The notes under the pieces are model-generated. The model was not told the origin of the DNA. It was given only the letters and a program-made list of their open reading frames with translations, and searched no databases. A stretch of 21,437 nucleotides of DNA from positions 1 through 21,437 of the forward strand of contig JAIFLB010000014.1 in the NCBI GenBank assembly GCA_020049245.1, read 5' to 3'. Position numbers and translations under genes: made by a program. The stretch comes from Betaproteobacteria bacterium (GTDB lineage: Bacteria > Pseudomonadota > Gammaproteobacteria > Burkholderiales > Thiobacillaceae). Positions 6,487 to 12,649 of the stretch are shown in pieces (positions within the stretch are counted from its first letter, which is position 1; each line of letters opens with the position of its first letter).

Positions 6487-8478
6487 TTAGAAATCAAGCT
6501 GGAAATGGACATAGGCTCGACTATCGAACACATTTTCCGGCGGGAAGCTGCCATTGAATTCGGTGTAGGAATCGCCCAGGTTCTGCCAAACCAGCGCAAT
6601 CTGGCCCTCCAGTCCATCGACAGTGAATCGCTTCGCCAAACGTGCATCCAGCCGACTGTAGGAGGGAATGGCACCCAGCCCAATCGCTTCGAAACCGGCA
6701 ATCCAATATTGCGACAGGGAAAGATTCAGTCCGGCCGGGAAGTCATGCATCCAGTGCAAGCCAGTCATCCTGGGCGGTGAGTATCTTGCTTCGGCCATAC
6801 TGGAGTCGATCTGCAAATTCGAGTGGTTCAACAGCACGGAATTCCTGTCATCGACTTGCCAACGGGTCTGGATTTCAAATCCCTGCTGCAATGAACCGCC
6901 TTTATTGCACCAATCCTTCGCGCCTGAGGGCGTGGTGGAACTGATTGGACACTCGGCAGGCCCGCCAAAAGGTTCATCCAAATGGATGTAGTTTTCAAAT
7001 CGCTCACGGAAAAGCCGCAAGTCGAACGTCAACCCAGCCTCCGGCCAGACCCCAAGATAGCCAATATCACGGGTCAACATCGATTCCGGTTTGACCGCGC
7101 CACTGGAAATAATGAACGGACTTTGAACTAGTTCGCTGCCATCCGGGTTGAACACGGTGATGATGGAATTCGCCAATGCCTCGAACATCACAGGATTGCG
7201 ATAGGCTTTCGAGATGCCGATGCGGAAACTGTGATTCGGATTCGGTTGCCAATGCAGCGTTGCGCGGGGAGATACACGTTTATCGACCAGTTCGTAGTCC
7301 TCCCAGAATGCGCCGATATTGACCAGCCAAGCCGGCTTCGGACGCCACTCGACATGGCCGAATAATCCCCAGGAGTCAGCGTTCAGCTTCTCATCCGTGT
7401 TCCAGTAAAGGTAAGAACGCACCGTGTCTCGCCTCAGATAGGCGCCAACCACCGAGCGGGCAGTTTCACCCAATGCCTGGGTGTACTGCCCTTCCATGTG
7501 CAAGCGTTGACCAAGCAAATCAGAAAGGTAATAAGAACCAGGCTGGAGCCCGGTGGGCACGACCTCTTCAGTAAACAGGTGATTGAAGTAAAACTTCAAA
7601 TTCAATGTCTTTTCATTGGAAAGATCATGCTGGTAATCCAATTGCAGATGACCACTTTCCACGTCCTGCGGATGCGGTAAATCAGTTACGCGTTTGACGC
7701 TGCCTTCGCCTCGCTGCCCAGTCAGCGCTCCCAGTTGAACACTCAATGACTTGCCGGCAGAGAGCGGAAATTCACCCCGGTAGTTAAAGATACGGCTGGA
7801 TTCGTCGTCATCCTGATAGGTAAAACCACCGTCTCGACGATCCCCCAAAGTGACCCGATGACTGCCATATTGCGAACGCCCCGCCCAGCGAAACCAGGCT
7901 TCCCGGTGATCATGGTCCCCGGCCGCCAGATGAATCATGCGACCCACCACATCATCCGGATGCCGGGTAATGATGTTGATGATGCCGGTAAAGGCATTGG
8001 CGCCGAAGCTGGCGGCATTGGGCCCGCGCACCACTTCGATGCGTTCGATATCATCAATCGACAACGGCAGCGTATCCCATCGCACACCGCCTATCGTTGA
8101 CAGGTAGACGCTGCGGCCATCGACCATGACCTGAATACGCCGCGCGAATTCATCCGCAAGCGTATGTGAAACACTTTGCGCCCAGCCTCGTTTCAGACCG
8201 ACATGGAAGCCCGGTACAAGACGGAACAGATCAGCGATATTGTGGTAACCCGATGCCTCGATCTGCTTGCGGTCGATCACATTGGTCGAGTTCGGCGCAT
8301 CCATCAACGGTTGCGATAATCGGCTGGCGGTGAGAACCGTGGGCATCTCGGCGAGAAAATCCGCTTCTGATAAATCGGCAGCCGCGCAGGCTGGGGCAAG
8401 TGTCAAGGAATAACCCAAGACGTATGCCATCGCCACAAGCGGCCGACTCAAGCAAACCGCAAGACGCCGAATCACCAT
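6487..8478 (-). CDS. TonB-dependent outer-membrane receptor
   Basis: This is a 663-residue outer-membrane beta-barrel receptor for energised uptake of a small ligand. A signal peptide (about residues 1-34, ending ACAAA) is followed by EMPTVLTASRLSQP, where a Ton box would lie. The plug domain contains STNVIDRKQIEASGYHNIAD, LFRLVPGFHVG, VMVDGRSVY, DDIERIEVVRGPNAASFGAN and AFTGIINIITR, the classic plug signatures. The barrel ends in VYVHFQLDF with the terminal Phe expected for BAM insertion. I start at the ATG at 8478, because the upstream extension lies wholly within dnaQ and lacks a signal peptide before it. This ATG overlaps the dnaQ stop (ATGGTGA), suggesting translational coupling. Its ligand cannot be read from sequence; the following binding-protein gene probably recognises the same compound. 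Confidence 0.95.
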   Translation of the reverse strand: MVIRRLAVCLSRPLVAMAYVLGYSLTLAPACAAADLSEADFLAEMPTVLTASRLSQPLMDAPNSTNVIDRKQIEASGYHNIADLFRLVPGFHVGLKRGWAQSVSHTLADEFARRIQVMVDGRSVYLSTIGGVRWDTLPLSIDDIERIEVVRGPNAASFGANAFTGIINIITRHPDDVVGRMIHLAAGDHDHREAWFRWAGRSQYGSHRVTLGDRRDGGFTYQDDDESSRIFNYRGEFPLSAGKSLSVQLGALTGQRGEGSVKRVTDLPHPQDVESGHLQLDYQHDLSNEKTLNLKFYFNHLFTEEVVPTGLQPGSYYLSDLLGQRLHMEGQYTQALGETARSVVGAYLRRDTVRSYLYWNTDEKLNADSWGLFGHVEWRPKPAWLVNIGAFWEDYELVDKRVSPRATLHWQPNPNHSFRIGISKAYRNPVMFEALANSIITVFNPDGSELVQSPFIISSGAVKPESMLTRDIGYLGVWPEAGLTFDLRLFRERFENYIHLDEPFGGPAECPISSTTPSGAKDWCNKGGSLQQGFEIQTRWQVDDRNSVLLNHSNLQIDSSMAEARYSPPRMTGLHWMHDFPAGLNLSLSQYWIAGFEAIGLGAIPSYSRLDARLAKRFTVDGLEGQIALVWQNLGDSYTEFNGSFPPENVFDSRAYVHFQLDF

Positions 8479-9152
8479 GCCGGCACCTCGCCAGCTTCCT
8501 TCGTCAAAGACGCAAGATAGGCTTGATGCAGTTCCTGCTCGGCCTGACTCGGGCGTATCACCTTCAGCGAACCCGTTCGGCGCATTGCATTGCCCACCGC
8601 CTGAACCGGCTGGCTGATATCGATGCCCAAAGTTTCCTGGCCGCGCGTCATCGCCAGGTAAACCTCGGCCAGCAATTGCGCATCCAGCAACGCGCCATGG
8701 AAGGTACGACCGGCATTGTCGACAAAGTAGCGGCGACAGAGTGCGTCGAGGTTGTTTTTCTGTCCCGGATGCAGCTGTTTCGCCAGTTTCAGCGTATCCA
8801 GCACGTCGCAATAGCGCTTCATCGGCCCATCATCCTGGCGGGCCAGCTCGGCATTGAGAAAACCGATATCGAATGGCGCGTTATGAATCACCAGCTCCGC
8901 ATCGCGGACAAAATCGAGAAACTCGGCGGCCACGTCGGAAAAACGGGGTTTGTCGGCGAGAAACTCGCGGCTCAGTCCGTGCACCGACAACGCGCCCGCG
9001 TCGATGTCGCGCTCCGGGTTGAGATAAACGTGATACGTCGCGCCGGTAATCCGGCGATTGAGAATTTCCAACGCGCCGATTTCAATCACCCGATGCCCCT
9101 GCGCCGGGTCGAGGCCGGTGGTTTCGGTATCCAGAACAATCTGACGACTCAT
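8472..9152 (-). CDS. dnaQ: DNA polymerase III subunit epsilon (3'-5' proofreading exonuclease)
   Basis: This is the proofreading subunit of the Pol III core, partner of the alpha subunit. The 226 residues are close to the usual length. DEDDh exonuclease motifs are complete: Exo I DTETTG (Asp8, Glu10), Exo II HNAPFD (Asp95), and Exo III with HGALLDA (His152, Asp157). The C-terminal tail (LKVIRPSQAEQELHQAYLASL) corresponds to the alpha-binding region and is short and Gln/Ala-rich. The start codon overlaps the rnhA stop as ATGA. The rnhA-dnaQ pair is conserved in proteobacteria, but in E. coli the two genes are divergent, whereas here they are co-directional and overlapping. The end overlaps the TonB-dependent receptor start by seven bases, which is an unexpected partner. 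Confidence 0.97.
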   Translation of the reverse strand: MSRQIVLDTETTGLDPAQGHRVIEIGALEILNRRITGATYHVYLNPERDIDAGALSVHGLSREFLADKPRFSDVAAEFLDFVRDAELVIHNAPFDIGFLNAELARQDDGPMKRYCDVLDTLKLAKQLHPGQKNNLDALCRRYFVDNAGRTFHGALLDAQLLAEVYLAMTRGQETLGIDISQPVQAVGNAMRRTGSLKVIRPSQAEQELHQAYLASLTKEAGEVPAW

Positions 9153-9607
9153 GCCTTCTTTACCCCTTCATTTGCCAGCGCATCGGCGATTTCATTGCCC
9201 GGATGCCCGGCGTGACCTTTCACCCAGAACCATTCAACCTGATGCCGCGCCGCCTGTTCACTTAGCGCGCGCCATAAATCCTGATTTTTTACCGCGCCGC
9301 CGGCCGCAGTTTTCCAGCCCCGCCGGACCCAGTTCGGCAGCCATTCGGAGATGCCTTTCTGGACATATTGCGAATCGGTATGCACGCGCACCCGGCAGGT
9401 CTGATTCAGCGATTTCAAACCCTCGATCACCGCCATCAATTCCATCCGGTTGTTGGTGGTATCGCGGGCACCGCCGCAAAGCCGTTTTTCGACCTCGCCG
9501 TAGCGCAACAACACACCCCAGCCGCCAAGGCCGGGATTCCCCTTGCAAGCGCCATCGGTATAGAGGTCGACAACCTTGGCCGGAACTGCATCATTCTGAA
9601 TGTTCAT
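9149..9607 (-). CDS. rnhA: Ribonuclease HI
   Basis: RNase HI cleaves the RNA strand of RNA-DNA hybrids in the cytoplasm, removing primers and R-loops. The 152 residues match the family length (155 in E. coli). The catalytic set is complete: Asp18 in YTDGACKGNPG, Glu56 in NNRMELMAV, Asp78 in HTDSQYV, His132 in KGHAGHPGNE and Asp142. The basic protrusion (LPNWVRRGWKTAAGG) is also present. I chose the ATG at 9607 (MNIQNDAV), because translation further upstream only re-reads the methyltransferase gene in another frame. The start lies 17 bases inside the end of the methyltransferase gene, and the stop overlaps dnaQ by four bases. Confidence 0.97.
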   Translation of the reverse strand: MNIQNDAVPAKVVDLYTDGACKGNPGLGGWGVLLRYGEVEKRLCGGARDTTNNRMELMAVIEGLKSLNQTCRVRVHTDSQYVQKGISEWLPNWVRRGWKTAAGGAVKNQDLWRALSEQAARHQVEWFWVKGHAGHPGNEIADALANEGVKKA

Positions 9608-10322
9608 GTTGGTTCCGCTGAGAAGAGGTTCGGGTTGGCTGTGCCCAGGCCGGCCTCGCCCGCCAGGCCGCATCGCGCTTGGGCAAAAGTATCCGCATGC
9701 CATGCACGCGCTTGATCGCATGGATCAGATACACGCCGCCGCCAAAGGCCCACCAGCGATCTCCCGCCGCCTCAAGAAACCCGAAGCGAGCCAGCCATGC
9801 CGCCTTATCGGCCGGCGGCGCATAGCAGGCCATGCGACATCCCGCCAATTCAAAGCCCATCAGCGCCAGCCAATCCTTGATCCGGGTCAGGTGAATGAAA
9901 CGTCCATGCCAGGGGTGGGTATCCTGATCGCGGCAGACGCGTTGCGTGACGAAACGTCGCATTCCCCACAAACTGATCGGATTGAAACCGCTGATCAGCA
10001 AGCGCCCTTCCGGGCGCAAGACACGTTCGGCTTCGCGCAGGACTTGATGCGGATGCGACGAAAATTCGAGCACATGCGGCAAGGCCAGCAAATCCAGGCT
10101 CTGGCTGGCAATTGGCAACATTTCCGGCACGGCGCGCAATGGTCCGCCATCCAGGCCGGCGCAAAAGCGATGCGGCATGCGGTTGGCGCGCAGGAAATCG
10201 GTGTCGCAATCCCCGATCTGCAAGGCATGAAATCCGAACAGATCGCTGCTCACAGCGTCAAACCATTCCAGCTCACGGGCCAGCACATAGCGGCCAAGAT
10301 CGCTTTCATACCAGCTCAACAT
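9591..10322 (-). CDS. SAM-dependent methyltransferase (YafS-like)
   Basis: This is a class I methyltransferase-fold protein of the type found between gloB and rnhA in many proteobacteria (yafS in E. coli). The substrate is not known. In 243 residues it shows a degenerate SAM motif I (ALQIGDCD, residues 33-40, without the normal GxGxG), an acidic/hydrophobic motif ending SLDLLALPHVLEF near 75-87, the helix HPHQVLREAERVLRPEGRLLISGFNP typical of the Methyltransf_11 group, and a C-terminal DRWWAFGGGVYLIHAIKRV strand. The ATG at 10322 opens a six-gene minus-strand array and is divergent from gloB, with under 60 bases between the start codons. The basic, Arg- and Gln-rich C-terminal tail overlaps the rnhA start by 17 bases. 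Confidence 0.85.
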   Translation of the reverse strand: MLSWYESDLGRYVLARELEWFDAVSSDLFGFHALQIGDCDTDFLRANRMPHRFCAGLDGGPLRAVPEMLPIASQSLDLLALPHVLEFSSHPHQVLREAERVLRPEGRLLISGFNPISLWGMRRFVTQRVCRDQDTHPWHGRFIHLTRIKDWLALMGFELAGCRMACYAPPADKAAWLARFGFLEAAGDRWWAFGGGVYLIHAIKRVHGMRILLPKRDAAWRARPAWAQPTRTSSQRNQHEHSE

Positions 10323-10324
10323 GG

Positions 10325-10354
10325 TTGACGCCCGCAGGCTCCCTCGAATAAATA
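10325..10354 (+). promoter_or_regulatory. Sigma70-like promoter for gloB
   Basis: TTGACG (10325-10330) and TAAATA (10349-10354) are spaced by 18 bases. Transcription would begin near 10361, so the ATG at 10361 would be leaderless and the ATG at 10376 would have a leader of about 15 bases. This is one reason to prefer the downstream ATG. Match quality is moderate. Confidence 0.35.
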
Positions 10355-10375
10355 GCCCATATGAAAAAAGCCAAT

Positions 10376-11200
10376 ATGATCAAAATTGAAGCCATCCCGA
10401 CCTTCCAGGACAACTATGTCTGGGCCATCCACAATGACCAGAACGCGATACTGGTTGATCCCGGTGAAGCGGGGCCGATTCTAACTTGGCTGGCAAATCG
10501 GAACATCACCGCCAGCGCGATCCTGGTGACGCATCATCATCGTGACCATGTCGGCGGCATCAGTGATCTGCTGAAGCAGGCGCCGATTCCGGTTTACGGG
10601 CCTGCGCGTGGTACGGCAAAAGCCATTCCGGTAACTGAAGGCGAGTTATTGACTTTCGACAGCCTTGGCTTGAATTTCAAAGTCATCGAGACGCCAGGAC
10701 ATACTCTGGATCACGTCTGCTATCTCGCCAGCGAGGTTGCAAGCGAAGTTGCCAATGAGCTTGCCAAAGAGTTTGCCAATGAATCACCCGCAACCGGCCT
10801 GCATCTGTTTTGTGGTGACACGCTGTTCTCGTGCGGCTGTGGTCGCCTGTTCGAAGGAACACCAGCGGAAATGCATGCTTCACTCAGCCGCCTGGCGGCG
10901 TTGCCGGATCAGACTCAGGTTTACTGCGCGCATGAATACACGCTGGCCAATATCAGCTTTGCGCTTGAGGTCGAACCGAAGAACCCGGATCTGATCGAAC
11001 GTCACAAGGAAGCGCTGGCTTTACGCAAGCATGGCAAACCCACTTTGCCGGTGTCCATCGGCCGCGAACGCAAAACCAACCCCTTTCTGCGTTGCGATCA
11101 GCCAAATGCAATTGAGGCGGCATCGCAACACTACAAAAAACCGCTCAGCCCAGGCGTAGAAACGTTTGCAGCGATTCGGGCATGGAAAGATGAGGAGTGA
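10376..11200 (+). CDS. gloB: Hydroxyacylglutathione hydrolase (glyoxalase II)
   Basis: Glyoxalase II hydrolyses S-D-lactoylglutathione to D-lactate and glutathione, the second step of methylglyoxal detoxification. The protein is a metallo-beta-lactamase-fold enzyme with THHHRDHVGG at residues 52-61 (His53, His55, Asp57, His58), GHTLDH at 109-114, FCGDTLFSCGCGRLFEGT with Asp148, and the YCAHEYT metal ligand segment. The C-terminal HAGH_C domain is present. I prefer the ATG at 10376 (MIKIEAIPTFQDNYVW), which matches the family start; an in-frame ATG at 10361 adds five residues. Unusually, about 24 extra residues interrupt the core between GHTLDHVCYLA and LHLFCGD, made of five A-x-E-x units from a tandem DNA repeat. 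mltD follows downstream, as in E. coli. Confidence 0.96.
   Translation: MIKIEAIPTFQDNYVWAIHNDQNAILVDPGEAGPILTWLANRNITASAILVTHHHRDHVGGISDLLKQAPIPVYGPARGTAKAIPVTEGELLTFDSLGLNFKVIETPGHTLDHVCYLASEVASEVANELAKEFANESPATGLHLFCGDTLFSCGCGRLFEGTPAEMHASLSRLAALPDQTQVYCAHEYTLANISFALEVEPKNPDLIERHKEALALRKHGKPTLPVSIGRERKTNPFLRCDQPNAIEAASQHYKKPLSPGVETFAAIRAWKDEE
10727..10786 (+). repeat. Five tandem 12-base units inside gloB
   Basis: Five consecutive 12-base units read GCCAGCGAGGTT, GCAAGCGAAGTT, GCCAATGAGCTT, GCCAAAGAGTTT and GCCAATGAATCA. They encode ASEV ASEV ANEL AKEF ANES (GloB residues 118-137) and stay in frame. The units have drifted, so the expansion is not recent. The insert lies in a surface loop between two metal-binding segments. 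Confidence 0.85.
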
Positions 11201-11210
11201 TTCCACGCGC

Positions 11211-11237
11211 AACCCGAGCCCAATCGGGGCGAGGGTT
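11211..11237. other. Hairpin between gloB and mltD
   Basis: AACCCGAGCCC (11211-11221) pairs with GGGCGAGGGTT (11227-11237), with nine of eleven pairs canonical around a tandem G-A mismatch and a five-base loop. A second GC palindrome, GCCGGGCCCCGGC, follows almost at once. No T-run follows either, so this may be a weak terminator for gloB or simply structured DNA upstream of the mltD promoter. Confidence 0.4.
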
Positions 11238-11264
11238 GAGCCGGGCCCCGGCATGAGTTAGAAT
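11236..11264 (+). promoter_or_regulatory. Sigma70-like promoter for mltD
   Basis: TTGAGC (11236-11241) and TAGAAT (11259-11264) are separated by 17 bases and match consensus at 4/6 and 5/6. Predicted transcription begins near 11271, ten bases before the ATG at 11281. The spacer is a GC palindrome (GCCGGGCCCCGGC), which could bind a factor or form a cruciform. Confidence 0.5.
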
Positions 11265-11280
11265 TCCCAATCACATCAAT

Positions 11281-12642
11281 ATGTTGCGATCTTTTCTTAA
11301 GATCCTTGCGAGCCTGATGACCCTATTTTTTCGTACCGTTGCAACCCTGTTAAGCCTTGCCCTGACTGCCACCACGGCAATGGGAGGGGCATTCGCCGCA
11401 TCCCCTTTTGATGTATCCAACAGTTCGGAAACCAACCTCAAGATCAGTTATTCAATCGCTGCGCTGCCGATCAAACAAGCAGAAGCTGAAAAGGATCTGT
11501 GGGTGAGAATTCGCAAAGGTTTCAAGCTGCCGGAATCCGATCCCGGACTGACCCGCTTGCATGAGCAAAGTTTTACCCGCAACAGCACCCATATCGAAAG
11601 CATCGCCGAACGCAGCCGGCCATATCTGTTCCATATCGTTGAACAGGTTGAAAAGCGTGGTATGCCGATGGAAATTGCGCTGTTGCCGATGATCGAATCC
11701 GCATTCAATCCGCAAGCAAAATCTCCCATGAAAGCTTCCGGCATTTGGCAATTCATGCCCGCCACCGGAAGAGTTTTCGGACTGCAACAGAATGCCTGGT
11801 ATGACGGGCGGCGGGACATCCTGGAAGCCACCAACGCAGCGCTGGACTACCTGCAGAAGCTGCATGGCATGTTTGGTGACTGGGAACTGGCACTGGCTGC
11901 TTATAACTGTGGCGAAGGCTGCGTCGCCAAAGCGCAGATGCGGGCCGCAGGCAAAAGCTACAACGCGATTCGTCTGCCGAAAGAAACCCGCAACTACGTG
12001 CCGAAGCTGGTTGCAGTGCGCAATATCATCCTGAATCCCGAGCGCTTCGGCATCAAACTGGCCGCGCTCCCCAACGAGCCCTTTTTCCTGCAACTCAAAC
12101 TGAAGAATCCGATGGAAGCACGCCAGGCCGCGAGCCTGGCTGAAATGGATCTGGATCAATTTCTCCTGCTCAACCCGGCCTTCCAGCGCCGCGTGATCCA
12201 CACTGCAACCCAGGATGTCCTGCTGCTGCCGGTCGACCAGATTGAGACCTTTCAATTCAATCTGCACCAGAAAGGCAAACAATATCGCCTGCAGAATTAC
12301 GCCGCCCAGCGAGGCGAAAGCGCGCAGAGCATCGCAAAAAAGTTTGGCGTCACGCTTAGCTGGCTGAAAGAGAACAACCCGATGAAATTGCAGAATGGCA
12401 AATTTGCCCAGGCACAAACCCTGGTCGTGCCATTGCTGAAAACCGCGCAGGCAGCAAGCAAACCAGCAAGTGGAACACCTGTTCTACCGACAGCCATGCG
12501 GACCCACACCGTTCGCAAGGGTGAAACCCTGGCGGCGCTGGCCAAACGTTACAACGTCAAGGTCGCGGCAATCCGCCTGTTGAACGAAAACATCGACCTG
12601 CTGCTACCGGGTACAACTCTGACCATTCCGGTCGCGAGTTGA
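11281..12642 (+). CDS. mltD: Membrane-bound or periplasmic lytic murein transglycosylase D with LysM domains
   Basis: MltD cleaves glycan strands of peptidoglycan to 1,6-anhydromuropeptides in the periplasm. The 453 residues contain an N-terminal hydrophobic export signal, the GH23 SLT domain with ALLPMIESAFNP (catalytic Glu139), KASGIWQFMPATGR, YDGRRDI, ALDYLQKLHGMFGDWELALAAYNCG and ETRNYVPKLVA, then two clear C-terminal LysM peptidoglycan-binding modules (about 336-382 and 407-451; the second starts HTVRKGETLAALAKRYNV). A degenerate LysM-like stretch may precede them. No lipobox is seen, unlike E. coli MltD, so the protein may be secreted or anchored by its N-terminus. The start is uncertain: the ATG at 11317 gives a more compact signal peptide (MTLFFRTVATLLSL). 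The gloB-mltD order is conserved in proteobacteria. The gene converges on the ABC ATPase gene with only seven bases between stops. Confidence 0.95.
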   Translation: MLRSFLKILASLMTLFFRTVATLLSLALTATTAMGGAFAASPFDVSNSSETNLKISYSIAALPIKQAEAEKDLWVRIRKGFKLPESDPGLTRLHEQSFTRNSTHIESIAERSRPYLFHIVEQVEKRGMPMEIALLPMIESAFNPQAKSPMKASGIWQFMPATGRVFGLQQNAWYDGRRDILEATNAALDYLQKLHGMFGDWELALAAYNCGEGCVAKAQMRAAGKSYNAIRLPKETRNYVPKLVAVRNIILNPERFGIKLAALPNEPFFLQLKLKNPMEARQAASLAEMDLDQFLLLNPAFQRRVIHTATQDVLLLPVDQIETFQFNLHQKGKQYRLQNYAAQRGESAQSIAKKFGVTLSWLKENNPMKLQNGKFAQAQTLVVPLLKTAQAASKPASGTPVLPTAMRTHTVRKGETLAALAKRYNVKVAAIRLLNENIDLLLPGTTLTIPVAS

Positions 12643-12649
12643 ATCTGAT

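Noticed and set aside
5535..8478. Plain nutrient import operon
   Set aside because: A receptor and binding protein alone would suggest import, but no ABC permease or ATPase is adjacent, and the binding protein is coupled to a signalling enzyme instead.
8479..8811. Upstream extension of the TonB-dependent receptor frame
   Set aside because: The extension lies within dnaQ, and a normal signal peptide begins after the ATG at 8478.
9608..9721. Longer rnhA start
   Set aside because: The added codons re-read the methyltransferase gene in another frame and are absent from the RNase HI family length.
10727..10786. Possible CRISPR-like repeat
   Set aside because: Units are contiguous 12-mers without spacers and in frame within gloB, so it is a coding tandem repeat.
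11240..11252. GC palindrome as a Rho-independent terminator of gloB
   Set aside because: No T-run follows, the stem is very short-looped, and the sequence is also the spacer of the mltD promoter.
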